Shown here: piece after piece, positions 44,548 to 52,901 of the stretch
How the letters are laid out: the number at the start of each line of letters is the position of its first letter
How positions within the stretch are numbered: position 1 is the first letter of the stretch
From: an uncultured Clostridia bacterium
GTDB taxonomy: Bacteria; Bacillota; Clostridia; Peptostreptococcales; Anaerovoracaceae
Assembly (NCBI GenBank): GCA_945876935.1
Contig: CAMCQA010000002.1
Coordinates: 62,001-126,000, forward strand
Direction of reading: 5' to 3'
Length of the DNA: 64,000 nt
The notes under the pieces: generated by a model
Told to the model about the DNA's origin: nothing
Seen by the model: only the letters and a program-made list of their open reading frames with translations
The model's database searches: none
Position numbers and translations under genes: made by a program

Positions 44548-44563
44548 GTTAGCTTTAACTAAC
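44548..44563 (+). promoter_or_regulatory. Palindrome at the start site of the DUF3793-flavodoxin operon
   Basis: GTTAG-CTTTAA-CTAAC lies directly at and after the predicted start point. Its TTAG/CTAA arms recall DtxR-family (IdeR/MntR-like) metal-repressor sites, and flavodoxin genes are often iron-repressed. The assignment to a metal repressor is inference from this resemblance. Confidence 0.35.
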
Positions 44564-44590
44564 AAAAACACTTTTGACTCATAACATTTT

Positions 44591-44618
44591 TGCGGGTGTC
44601 TCATAAGAGGCACTCGCA
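44591..44618 (+). promoter_or_regulatory. Strong stem-loop in the leader of the DUF3793 gene
   Basis: A 12-base stem (44591-44602 with 44607-44618, two G-U pairs) closes a 4-base ATAA loop. GC content is well above the neighbourhood. No T run follows; it stands 14 bases before the ribosome binding region. It may stabilise the mRNA or hold part of a ligand-binding leader; I recognise no riboswitch class. Confidence 0.5.
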
Positions 44619-44648
44619 GTAAAACCTCATTAGGGAAGGGAGAGAATC

Positions 44649-45197
44649 GTGGATAAATACTTAATAGAACATTGTGCTCCTACTCTAGCATCTATCAAGA
44701 GTGCAAACCTTTTCAATATGGATAAGAAGAAGCATAACACCTTTAGAGAAGATGTAGAAAGATTGAATAAAAATTTAAATGATAAAGGTCTTTTCATAAG
44801 GATAATTAAAGAGAGTGAAAGTAGGGCATTGATATATGTTTATCGTAAGTCAAAGCTAATAAATGACTGGAAGGACGAACGAGTAAAAGTTCTTGCAGAT
44901 AAGTACGGATACAATGTATCATCAATTGATGAATCTATAGATACTCTGACAGAGAGACTTAAGGACTATGATGAATTTCCTCATGAGATAGGAATATTCC
45001 TTGGTTACCCCATAGGAGATGTAATAGGTTTCATAGAAAACAAAGGTAAAAACTGTAAGTGCATAGGTTGCTGGAAGGTTTACTGTGATGAGTGCAAGGC
45101 ACAGTCCATGTTTAATAGATTTGAAAAATGCAGAGCAGCTTACAGGAAATTATGGTATAGCGGAAAAGCTGTAACTCAATTGGCAGTAGCAGCTTAA
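44649..45197 (+). CDS. DUF3793 family protein
   Basis: 182-residue cytoplasmic protein of the DUF3793 family. It begins with the family's pattern EHCAPTLASIKSANLF. The C-terminal half has PHEIGIFLGYPIGDVIGFIENKGKNCK and CIGCWKVYCDE with paired Cys (CxxC...C..C), then FEKCRAAYRKLW. These Cys suggest a metal or redox site, but no function is established. The start is GTG 44649 with GGGAAGGGAGAG upstream. It sits directly before a flavodoxin gene, a pairing seen in gut clostridia. Iron-uptake or haem-related roles have been proposed for such pairs; I can not confirm any here. Confidence 0.85.
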   Translation: MDKYLIEHCAPTLASIKSANLFNMDKKKHNTFREDVERLNKNLNDKGLFIRIIKESESRALIYVYRKSKLINDWKDERVKVLADKYGYNVSSIDESIDTLTERLKDYDEFPHEIGIFLGYPIGDVIGFIENKGKNCKCIGCWKVYCDECKAQSMFNRFEKCRAAYRKLWYSGKAVTQLAVAA

Positions 45198-45227
45198 TAT
45201 AAATTATATATGAAAGGAAACAATAAA

Positions 45228-45650
45228 ATGAGCAAAGTAGCAGTAGTATATTGGAGTGGAACAGGTAATACAGAGATGATGGCTTTTCAGGTAAAGAAAG
45301 GTATTGAAGAAGCAGGCGGAAGCGTAGATGTATTTACAGCAAGCGAATTTAGCGCTGATAAGATGGATGACTTTGATGCTGTTGCTTTCGGTTGTCCTTC
45401 AATGGGATCTGAAGTTTTAGAAGAAGGCGAATTTGAGCCTATGTTCTCTGATTGCGAAGGAAAACTAAGTGGTAAGAAACTTGCAATATTTGGTTCATAC
45501 GATTGGGGTGATGGACAGTGGATGAGAGACTGGGAAGAGCGTTGTAAAGCAGCAGGTGCTAATTTAGTTGCAGAAGGTTTGACTGTTAACTTAACACCTG
45601 ATGAAGAAGGAGATGCTGCTTGTCAGAATCTAGGAAAGGCATTGGTTTAG
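45228..45650 (+). CDS. Flavodoxin
   Basis: 140-residue FMN protein that replaces ferredoxin as low-potential electron carrier, usually under iron limitation. The phosphate-binding loop is YWSGTGNTEMMA near the N terminus, and the FMN-stacking regions are GCPSMGSE and FGSYDWGDGQWM. Short-chain type. The start is ATG 45228 with AAAGGA 9 bases upstream; another ATG at 45210 lies before that site. It follows DUF3793 after 30 bases and ends with a terminator. Confidence 0.95.
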   Translation: MSKVAVVYWSGTGNTEMMAFQVKKGIEEAGGSVDVFTASEFSADKMDDFDAVAFGCPSMGSEVLEEGEFEPMFSDCEGKLSGKKLAIFGSYDWGDGQWMRDWEERCKAAGANLVAEGLTVNLTPDEEGDAACQNLGKALV

Positions 45651-45684
45651 CTTCTATATTTTTTAAATAAATCTACATACAATT

Positions 45685-45725
45685 AAAACCGTTGGAATAG
45701 AAAAATTCCAGCGGTTTTTATTTTG
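45685..45725 (+). terminator. Terminator after flavodoxin
   Basis: AAAACCGTTGGAA pairs with TTCCAGCGGTTTT (one G-U pair) around an AT-rich loop, followed by T residues. Confidence 0.85.
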
Positions 45726-45798
45726 AAGAAGTGTCAAAGAGTTGGTTTTTATATGCCTTTGATATATAATATATATATTAAATCTGAAAGAGGTACTG

Positions 45799-46551
45799 AT
45801 GGGATATAAGGTTAAAATAAAGAGTTTTGAAGGGCCGTTAGACTTGCTTGTATATTTGATTGAAAGCTCTAAAATGGATATCAATGATATAAAAGTCAGT
45901 GAAATAACGCAGCAATACCTAGCATATATCGAGGAGATGAAAAGGTTAGATATAGAGCTTGCCTCAGAGTTTATGGTTCTTGCTGCAACCCTTATAAATA
46001 TAAAATCGAAACTTCTTCTTCCTAATACAAAGGATGATAGTTTTGATAATGATGAAATAGACACTAGAGAAAAATTAGCTTCAATGTTAATAGAATATAA
46101 GAAGTTTAAATCTGCGGCAGAAATTTTTTCTAAAAAGGAAGAAGAAGCATCTCAGATTATTGAAAAGCCAATGGAGGATTTAAGTGAGATAATAAACTCT
46201 CCAATAGAAATTCTTTCTCTTAAAGAAGATGAATTTATAAAAGCTTTTGAAAAATTCTTAGTCAGAAAGAAAAAAATAATTGAGATTAAAAAGAATTATG
46301 ATAATGTTCAGAGAAAGAAAATAACTGCCGAGGAGAGGGTTAACTATATAGCAGATGTAATTCATAAAGCTGGAGATTCGGAGATAGACTTTTTTGATAC
46401 GGTAAAAGATAAAGGTGATAACTACGATGTGGCATTGTCGTTCACATCTGTTTTAGAGCTTGTGAAGCAAAGGAGTATAGAGGCTAAGCAAGATAGACTA
46501 TATGGTCAAATAACTCTTAAGAGAGGACAAGCTAATCAGGAGAAACAATAA
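45799..46551 (+). CDS. scpA: Segregation and condensation protein A
   Basis: 250-residue kleisin subunit of the Smc-ScpA-ScpB condensin that organises the chromosome. N-terminal FEGPLDLLVYLIESSKMDINDIKVSEITQQY (Smc-neck binding) and the C-terminal helix/winged region (SFTSVLELVKQRSI) match ScpA. A middle linker is rich in charged residues. It starts at an ATG with GAGG upstream in a 148-base gap and is followed by scpB after 3 bases. Confidence 0.95.
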   Translation: MGYKVKIKSFEGPLDLLVYLIESSKMDINDIKVSEITQQYLAYIEEMKRLDIELASEFMVLAATLINIKSKLLLPNTKDDSFDNDEIDTREKLASMLIEYKKFKSAAEIFSKKEEEASQIIEKPMEDLSEIINSPIEILSLKEDEFIKAFEKFLVRKKKIIEIKKNYDNVQRKKITAEERVNYIADVIHKAGDSEIDFFDTVKDKGDNYDVALSFTSVLELVKQRSIEAKQDRLYGQITLKRGQANQEKQ

Positions 46552-46554
46552 GCT

Positions 46555-47163
46555 ATGAATAAGAATAAAGTTAAATCAGCCATAGAAACGATACTTTTTG
46601 TATGGGGTGATACAATTAGTGCTAAGGAAATAGGTGAAGCACTGAATATGCCATGGAAAGAAGTCTACGATATTCTGATAGAGATGAGCAGAGAATATGA
46701 AGAAGCTGAAAGAGGAATATTGATAAGAAGAGTAGATAAAAGTTTTCAACTTGTAAGCAGACAGGAAAACTTTTCATATGTTGAAAAAATGGTGAGACCT
46801 ACTAAGAATAAGAAACTGAGTCAGTCAGCGTTAGAAGTATTGGCGATTATAGCCTATAAGCAGCCTATTACAAGAGCAGATGTGGATGCTATAAGAGGTG
46901 TTAAAAGTGATAAGGTTATAGAGGGTCTATGCAATAAGGGGTTTGTTTTTGAAAAAGGAAGAAGCAACGGTATAGGACGCCCTATCCTTTATGCAACAAC
47001 AGAAAAATTTTTAAAATATATGAATCTGGAAGACATAAAAAGTTTACCGGATTTAGAAATATTTGGAGACGAGTATGAGTCATTAAGTCAATGGGAAAAG
47101 AATCAGCTTTCTTTTGACGAATTATCAGAAGAAGAGGCAATAGAAGAAGGTTTAAGTGAATAG
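46555..47163 (+). CDS. scpB: Segregation and condensation protein B
   Basis: 202-residue partner of ScpA made of two winged-helix domains. Seen: AIETILFVWGDTISAKEIGEAL at the N terminus and LSQSALEVLAIIAYKQPITRADVDAIRGVKSDKVI in the second domain, a region conserved across ScpB. Normal length. Terminator follows about 13 bases after the stop. Confidence 0.95.
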   Translation: MNKNKVKSAIETILFVWGDTISAKEIGEALNMPWKEVYDILIEMSREYEEAERGILIRRVDKSFQLVSRQENFSYVEKMVRPTKNKKLSQSALEVLAIIAYKQPITRADVDAIRGVKSDKVIEGLCNKGFVFEKGRSNGIGRPILYATTEKFLKYMNLEDIKSLPDLEIFGDEYESLSQWEKNQLSFDELSEEEAIEEGLSE

Positions 47164-47175
47164 ACACAATAGACT

Positions 47176-47201
47176 AAAGCAGGTTATAGCCTGCTTTTTT
47201 T
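47176..47201 (+). terminator. Terminator after scpB
   Basis: AAAGCAGG pairs with CCTGCTTT around a 6-base loop, followed by a T run. Confidence 0.88.
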
Positions 47202-47351
47202 ATGCTCTAATAAGATGTTGGTATGAAATCAAATTGTAATTTAACGATTTAAAAAAGTCGAATGAAAAGAAATTTCATTATTATTTTCTTAAATGATTGA
47301 AGCAAAGAAAACTTGAAGGTAGAATCCAGTTACACGAGTAGAGGAGAAGAT

Positions 47352-48488
47352 ATGAATAATGATAACTTGAAAGATATAGTAAATAATGTACGTGAGAGCT
47401 TATCTCAGTTAGATAGTATAAAAGATAAATACAAAACTATAAGTGAAATCATTTTATCTTATGATGAGCTTTTTGAGGAGAGCTTTAACGAGATACATCA
47501 AGTGGTGGAAAGAGCTATATTATCGATAGGTGCAGAGACATCTATTCTGACGCCATATTTAGATGATGATAGTATTAACGAGATAATGGTTAATGGTCCA
47601 AAAGATATATTTGTTGAAAAGTTTGGAGTAATTGAGAAAGTTGATGGAGAGTTTTTTGATAATAAGGAATTAGAAGATCTTATAAGGAGAATTGGTAGCA
47701 GCATCAATAGAGAAATTAACGAGAATTCACCTATTTTGGATGCTAGATTAAAAGATGGTTCAAGAGTAAATGGAATATATAAGAACCTGACAGGTGGAAA
47801 CTGTGTGCTTACTATTAGAAAATTTAACCAAAAAAGCATAGATATGGATAAGCTTATCGGCCTTGGAACTATAAGTGGTGAAGCTGCTGAGTTTCTAAAA
47901 AATAAAATTAATCAAGGTGTCAATATGTTCATATCTGGAGGTACATCTTCAGGAAAAACTACAATGCTTAGTGCCTTGGTTAATTTAGTTGATAAGAGGG
48001 AGAGAATAATAACTGTTGAAGATAGCAGGGAATTAAGTTTTTCCAATATGAATAATGTTGTTCAGCTAGAGTGTAGACAAGTCAATAGCTGGTCTGGAGA
48101 AGAAATAGGTTTAGATAAACTTATTAAAGCTAGTTTGAGAATGAGACCTGATAGACTTATTGTAGGTGAGATAAGAGACGGAAAAGCGTTGATTAACATG
48201 ATTAGCGGTCTTAATACAGGCCATAGCGGTTTATCAACAGGTCATGGAAACTCCATTGAAGCCATGATTAAGAGAATGGAAGCTTTTTATATGCAAGAAT
48301 CTAATTTTCCTATTGAGAGTATCGATGAACAGTTAGCCACAGCAATTAATATTATGATCCACATGTCTAGAGATAAAGAAGGAAATAGATATGTTGAGGA
48401 GATTGGACAGCTTTATCTCAATGATGCTGGAAGAATAGGCATAAAGAGCATATTTAGGCGAGAGGGCAATATTTTAGAAAAAATATAA
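47352..48488 (+). CDS. tadA: Tad secretion ATPase (TadA/CpaF)
   Basis: 378-residue type II/IV secretion ATPase that powers assembly of Flp-type pili. Seen: Walker A GGTSSGKTT (about residue 199), Asp box / Walker B regions RLIVGEIRDGKAL and ITVEDSRELS, and His box LSTGHGNS. N-terminal region is short, as in clostridial CpaF. The start is ATG 47352 with GAGGAGAAG upstream; the longer frame from 47313 has no ribosome site. First gene of the Tad locus. Confidence 0.93.
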   Translation: MNNDNLKDIVNNVRESLSQLDSIKDKYKTISEIILSYDELFEESFNEIHQVVERAILSIGAETSILTPYLDDDSINEIMVNGPKDIFVEKFGVIEKVDGEFFDNKELEDLIRRIGSSINREINENSPILDARLKDGSRVNGIYKNLTGGNCVLTIRKFNQKSIDMDKLIGLGTISGEAAEFLKNKINQGVNMFISGGTSSGKTTMLSALVNLVDKRERIITVEDSRELSFSNMNNVVQLECRQVNSWSGEEIGLDKLIKASLRMRPDRLIVGEIRDGKALINMISGLNTGHSGLSTGHGNSIEAMIKRMEAFYMQESNFPIESIDEQLATAINIMIHMSRDKEGNRYVEEIGQLYLNDAGRIGIKSIFRREGNILEKI

Positions 48489-48515
48489 ATTTTATATTAT
48501 AGAGAGGTAGAAGTA

Positions 48516-49256
48516 TTGAACAAAGAGGGTATTTTACAGGAATTATCATCAGGCCAGAGAATGATATATTATATTTTGTCTTATATGACTCTTGTTGCGA
48601 TAGCTTACTTGTTTTATAAAAGCTTGATAATTTCTTTAATTTTCGGATTCTTATCAATAAAATTAGAGCCTGTATATGAGTCCTATATTATGCAAAGAAG
48701 AAAAGAGGAACTGCTATTACAATTTAAAGATTTTCTATATATTATTTCTTCATCTATAAGCGTTTCAAAGTCTATGGAGACAGCTATAAAGGAGAGTAAA
48801 GAAGGGCTGAGAATGATGTATGGCGATGGAATTATTGTAAAAGAAGTGGAACGAATGATAATAGCTATTGATGAAAGAAAGTATAGTGGTGAGGAAGCTC
48901 TTAAGGATATGGCAAAACGAGCAGATATAGAGGAAATTTGGGATTTTGTTGATACATATTCTATTTGCATAGTAACAGGAGGAAATATTAAAAAAGCAAT
49001 TCTTAGCACCATAAGTATATTGACGGATAAGATGAATATAAAGAGAGATATAAAGGCACTGATATCTCAAAAACAGTTTGAGGGTAAAGTTGTATCAGCC
49101 ATGCCTATTGTAATACTCTTGATTTTAAATACTCTTTCGCCTGACTATTTAGAGCCGCTATATACAACACTTGAAGGCAGGATTCTGATGACTATTGCTC
49201 TTTGTAGTTTTTTAGGATCTAGTTTGTGGATATTTAAGATACTTAACTGGAAGTAA
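48516..49256 (+). CDS. Tad inner-membrane protein TadB-like
   Basis: 246-residue type II secretion F-domain membrane protein with an early pair of hydrophobic segments (about 14-50), a cytoplasmic helical region holding QFKDFLYIISSSISVSKSMETAIKES (typical T2SSF helix), and C-terminal spans (about 190-243). Start is TTG 48516 with GAGGTAG upstream. It follows tadA after 27 bases and pairs with the next gene as the TadB/TadC platform. Confidence 0.85.
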   Translation: MNKEGILQELSSGQRMIYYILSYMTLVAIAYLFYKSLIISLIFGFLSIKLEPVYESYIMQRRKEELLLQFKDFLYIISSSISVSKSMETAIKESKEGLRMMYGDGIIVKEVERMIIAIDERKYSGEEALKDMAKRADIEEIWDFVDTYSICIVTGGNIKKAILSTISILTDKMNIKRDIKALISQKQFEGKVVSAMPIVILLILNTLSPDYLEPLYTTLEGRILMTIALCSFLGSSLWIFKILNWK

Positions 49257-49258
49257 CT

Positions 49259-50344
49259 ATGAGAAAATGTAACTTTAAAAACTTAATAGATTGGTTTGTG
49301 GGTAGCACAAATGAGCTAGAAATAAGATTAAAAGCCAGAGGTATAGAAAATATAGATAAAGAGGCAAGAAAGATAAGGAGAGATAATAAAACTCTTCTCA
49401 TAGCAACAGTTGCCATAGCCATAACATCTATTATTATTGGGCTTAGAGAGTATAGCTTAGTAAAAGAGATGTCCTATCAATTGGAAGAAAATAAAAGTTT
49501 CACAAGAGATGAAAAAAAGTCTAGGTTAATAGAATTAGAAGCTTTTGTAAAGAACTCTAATGATAAGAGTATTTCCTCAAAAAAATTAGATGTAAATTTA
49601 TACTCTAAAAATAAATTTATAGAGGAGTCATCTGCCAAAGTGGAATCTCAAATTACTGAGAGTCAAGATAGTATAGATCAAAGAGAACTGCTAAGTGCTA
49701 CAAAGAATGCTGAAAAAACTAATGGTGAAAGGATTGAACTACCACAGCATTTAAAAGACGGGCGCAAAATTATATGGAAAATCCGAAAAAACTTAAATTG
49801 GATTTGGTTGTTAGTAGCTAGTTTATTAAGTATTCTCGCTATACGAAGCCAAAGATTTTCGAGAATCAGAAAGTTAGAAAAATTATGTAGAGAAGATATA
49901 GAAAACAAATTACCTAATTTTGTAAATAAATTAGTGCTTTTATTATCAACTGGGATGATTTTTGATAGAGCTTTTAAGGAAGCTGTTATAAAGCGAAGTC
50001 AGTTAGAAAAGTGTGAGAGGGGATATTTCTATTCTGAACTTTATAGAATAATAGAGAATAACGATAAAACGAAAGAAGATATTGTGGAGCAATTATATGA
50101 GTTCGCTAAAAGAAGTAAAATGAGAGAACTTGTAAGAATAGTAAATATCGTATGGGATAATATGAGCAAAGGGGACATATTAACCGATAAGCTACAGTTA
50201 GAAAGTGAATTGCTATGGTTTTCACAAAAGAAAAATATGGAGGAGAGAGGTCGTCTTTCTGAAGGTAAGCTGATCATGCCACTGCTGATTATGCTTCTAA
50301 TCTTGGTGTTTATAACAGTAGCGCCAGCTATGCTGGATATTTAA
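49259..50344 (+). CDS. Tad inner-membrane protein TadC-like with a long insert
   Basis: 361-residue T2SSF-type protein. After a span at about 45-62 comes an unusual 110-residue Ser/Glu/Lys-rich insert (about 65-175), then a second span (181-195), a cytoplasmic T2SSF helical region (LPNFVNKLVLLLSTGMIFDRAFKEAV) and a final span near 338-358. Typical TadC lacks so long an insert. It starts 2 bases after tadB. The insert might lie outside the membrane and contact the pilus or wall, but this is conjecture. Confidence 0.78.
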   Translation: MRKCNFKNLIDWFVGSTNELEIRLKARGIENIDKEARKIRRDNKTLLIATVAIAITSIIIGLREYSLVKEMSYQLEENKSFTRDEKKSRLIELEAFVKNSNDKSISSKKLDVNLYSKNKFIEESSAKVESQITESQDSIDQRELLSATKNAEKTNGERIELPQHLKDGRKIIWKIRKNLNWIWLLVASLLSILAIRSQRFSRIRKLEKLCREDIENKLPNFVNKLVLLLSTGMIFDRAFKEAVIKRSQLEKCERGYFYSELYRIIENNDKTKEDIVEQLYEFAKRSKMRELVRIVNIVWDNMSKGDILTDKLQLESELLWFSQKKNMEERGRLSEGKLIMPLLIMLLILVFITVAPAMLDI

Positions 50345-50356
50345 TGGAGGATTATG

Positions 50357-50575
50357 ATGATAAAAGAAAAAATAAATAAATTAAGAAAATGTATTTTTAA
50401 TAAAATTATATCTAGAGTTAATGATGATAAGGACTGTATATTTAAAGAAGAAGGGATGGAAATGATACAAGTAGCAATTTTAATTGCTATAGCTATTATT
50501 TTAGGACTTATTTTTAAAACAGAAATAACTAGCTTTGTAAATAAAACTTTTGAGAGTCTAAATAGTGGCTTTTAG
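50357..50575 (+). CDS. Flp-type pilin-like small protein
   Basis: 72-residue protein with a positively charged N-terminal part (1-30), a Glu-rich junction CIFKEEGMEMIQ and one hydrophobic span (MIQVAILIAIAIILGLIF), then a short hydrophilic tail. This is the layout of class III Flp pilins of Tad systems: leader, Gly-before-cleavage and hydrophobic helix. The likely cleavage is after the Gly in EEG. Start ATG 50357 with GGAGG 6 bases upstream; ATG 50354 is only 3 bases away. Prepilin peptidase is not in the window. Call is by context and layout. Confidence 0.65.
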   Translation: MIKEKINKLRKCIFNKIISRVNDDKDCIFKEEGMEMIQVAILIAIAIILGLIFKTEITSFVNKTFESLNSGF

Positions 50576-50975
50576 AGAGATGCTAAATAAAATTAAGATT
50601 TTTGAAGAGAGAGGAAGCTATATTATTTCAGCTACTATGATTCTTCCTATTTTTATATTTATAGTCATAGGACTCATACTGGTGGCCGTACATTTTTCAA
50701 GTGTAACCTTTGATGAAATAAATGCAAATGAGTTTCTAATATATAAAGAAGGGTCTATGAGGAATACCAGAAACATGACTTATGAGAAGAGGAAATTTGA
50801 TTGTTATAAAAGCTCTTCATTAATCGCTCCATATTTGAGCATAAATTTAAATACAAAAAGGAATTTTATAGGAGTAAATACAGAACTTTCAAGTAATATC
50901 GTCATTAGGCGATATTCAGTAAAAGAGAAGAAAATATTGATGTTTAAAGGGATAATAGATGAGGCTACTGAGTGA
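50565..50975 (+). CDS. TadE-like pseudopilin
   Basis: 136-residue protein with a short N-terminal positively charged part, ERGSYIISATMILPIFIFIVIGLILVAV (the TadE-type N-terminal membrane helix after an acidic/Gly junction) and a soluble C-terminal domain. TadE/TadF proteins are minor pilins of Tad pili. The start is GTG 50565 (GAGAG 8 bases upstream) or ATG 50580 (site too close); it overlaps the flp gene. Overlaps the next gene by 17 bases, so the operon is translationally coupled. Confidence 0.75.
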   Translation: MAFREMLNKIKIFEERGSYIISATMILPIFIFIVIGLILVAVHFSSVTFDEINANEFLIYKEGSMRNTRNMTYEKRKFDCYKSSSLIAPYLSINLNTKRNFIGVNTELSSNIVIRRYSVKEKKILMFKGIIDEATE

Positions 50976-52134
50976 AAAAGGCAGTATAACTATATTTAGC
51001 ATTCTCATTTTATCTGTTGTTATAACCAGTATACTGGCACTAACATTGCTTGTTCAAAAAAAGGTCAATAAGGGTATTTGCCAAGATAGCGCAGTAATAT
51101 CGTCTAGAGCTTTACTCTCGGAATACAATAAGTATATTTTAGATGAATATGGTCTGTTGGTGCTAAATAAAGATAACAGATATCTAAGCGAGGCGATGGA
51201 GTTTTATATGATAGAAAATACAAGTAATAGGTGGAATATTAATGCTAATGTAAATAAGGGAAACTATATAGCATCAAATGTAGATAACATGGAAAAAGAG
51301 ATTGTGGACTATCAGAAAGTCGCAGCAATTAAGAATATTGTGGCAGATAAAGGAGATATAAGCCCTCCAAGAGATAGATACAGAATACTCAAAAATAGTT
51401 TTATTGTAGATAATTTACCGTCAGAGGGTGAAAATAGCAGTTTTGCAGGTTTAAAAGAGCTTGCTGACTTCATTAGTAATATAGATGAAGCTTTTGATAG
51501 AACTCTAAATAAAGTGCTAATCGATGACTATATACTGTCAAAATGCAATAACAATTTGCGTGATAATAGTAAGACATTCTTTAGAAATGAAGTGGAGTAT
51601 ATATTAGCAGGAAGTAAAGATGATGAGAAAAATTATAAAAGGTTTAGACGGAAATTAAAATTCCTAAGAAATATTATCAATATTGCTATTATAGAGTCAA
51701 CTCCCTCTATGAAAGCTAAAGTGACTGCAGCAGCAGGGTTAACTGGACCTTTTGCAGGATTTTCGTATTTAGGTTTATTGGAGGCCTGGGCACTGGCGGA
51801 ATCTGAAAATGATGTTGAAATATTGGAACATGGAGGGAAAATACCCATAAAGAAAGATGAAAAAACTTGGGCGATAGATCTGGACAGTATATCTAATATA
51901 AGTGATGGATATATAGATAATAAAGCAACGACAGGTATGGACTATGAAGATTATTTGAGGGCATTTTTATTTTTCACTTCCAAAGAAAAGAAGATTAATA
52001 GATTGATGGATATCATACAGATAAATACGCGAGGGAATAATGATAGACAGTTTTCCTTTTCAGGAAGCAGTTTCGGTATAGAGTTTAATATAGAAGTTGA
52101 AGGACAGCTATATGAATGGCAAGAAAAGTATTAA
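50959..52134 (+). CDS. Tad-locus membrane protein, DUF5702-like
   Basis: 391-residue protein with SEKGSITIFSILILSVVITSILALTLL near the N terminus, again the acidic/Gly junction plus hydrophobic helix of Tad pseudopilins, followed by a large soluble region (about 40-385) without motifs that I recognise. The pattern of DNA-encoded proteins beginning KGxITxF with a long extracytoplasmic part matches DUF5702 proteins of clostridial Tad loci. Overlaps the genes on both sides. Family name is from memory of the pattern, so moderate confidence. Confidence 0.65.
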   Translation: MRLLSEKGSITIFSILILSVVITSILALTLLVQKKVNKGICQDSAVISSRALLSEYNKYILDEYGLLVLNKDNRYLSEAMEFYMIENTSNRWNINANVNKGNYIASNVDNMEKEIVDYQKVAAIKNIVADKGDISPPRDRYRILKNSFIVDNLPSEGENSSFAGLKELADFISNIDEAFDRTLNKVLIDDYILSKCNNNLRDNSKTFFRNEVEYILAGSKDDEKNYKRFRRKLKFLRNIINIAIIESTPSMKAKVTAAAGLTGPFAGFSYLGLLEAWALAESENDVEILEHGGKIPIKKDEKTWAIDLDSISNISDGYIDNKATTGMDYEDYLRAFLFFTSKEKKINRLMDIIQINTRGNNDRQFSFSGSSFGIEFNIEVEGQLYEWQEKY

Positions 52135-52885
52135 AAGAAAACTGAAAATGGAGAAAGGAAGTTATGTTGTAGAATCTGCAATTATTATTCCTATATTTAT
52201 CGTTGCAGCATTGTCGATCATTATATTTATAAGAGCATATGAAACTAACTGGAAGGTTAACAATATTTTAAAAGATGAAGTAGGTTTATCAGCAGCTAGA
52301 GCGTCTGTATTAGAAACAGATATATTTTTAAGAGGGAGAATAGATAAAAGGATAAATGAAATTGGCAATATAAATGTAAATGATGTAAATATAAGTTACA
52401 GCTTGAAATATAAAGATTTTGATAATTTAGTGCGAGTAGCTTTAGATTACTCTTTGAATATAAAAGTACCTATATTTGCCATAGGTGATTATAATAAGAC
52501 AGCACAAGCTTTAGGTCGAAAATTTGTAGGAGATATTAAGTCAAAAGAAACCGTTACATTTGATGATATGGAGAGAGATGATGATAGTCATATTGTTTAT
52601 GTATTTCCAAGAGATGGAGAGAGATTTCACAGATTAAACTGTAGAGTAGTTGCGCCAAAAGCAGAAAAAGTCTTATTAAGTGATGATATAAGAGCTTCTT
52701 ATACAGCATGTGAAGTATGTTGCAAAAAGAAAATTGATAATGGAGATACTGTTATAGTATTTAATGGTTACGGAAAGAGATTTCATTTATCACAATGCAG
52801 TTTTATAAAGAAACAAATAGAGAAGATCCAAAGAAAAACAGCAGAAGAAAAAGGATATAGTCCGTGTAAAATATGTCATCCATAG
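52112..52885 (+). CDS. TadE-like protein with duplicated Cys/His domain
   Basis: 257-residue protein. N-terminal: KGSYVVESAIIIPIFIVAALSIIIFI (TadE helix, about 15-41), then an extracytoplasmic region. C-terminal 100 residues hold two copies of an H-x3-C-x22-C-x2-C pattern: His173, Cys177, Cys200, Cys203 and His225, Cys229, Cys252, Cys255, each preceded by a short beta-like segment (VYVF / VIVF) and an RFH. The spacing is identical. The pattern resembles small zinc-binding domains of the Ada-type kind. Start ATG 52112 with AAGGA 7 bases upstream; a longer TTG start at 52097 overlaps it. Overlaps the DUF5702 gene by 23 bases. Confidence 0.75.
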   Translation: MNGKKSIKRKLKMEKGSYVVESAIIIPIFIVAALSIIIFIRAYETNWKVNNILKDEVGLSAARASVLETDIFLRGRIDKRINEIGNINVNDVNISYSLKYKDFDNLVRVALDYSLNIKVPIFAIGDYNKTAQALGRKFVGDIKSKETVTFDDMERDDDSHIVYVFPRDGERFHRLNCRVVAPKAEKVLLSDDIRASYTACEVCCKKKIDNGDTVIVFNGYGKRFHLSQCSFIKKQIEKIQRKTAEEKGYSPCKICHP

Positions 52886-52901
52886 ATAAGGAGGAAAATA
52901 T

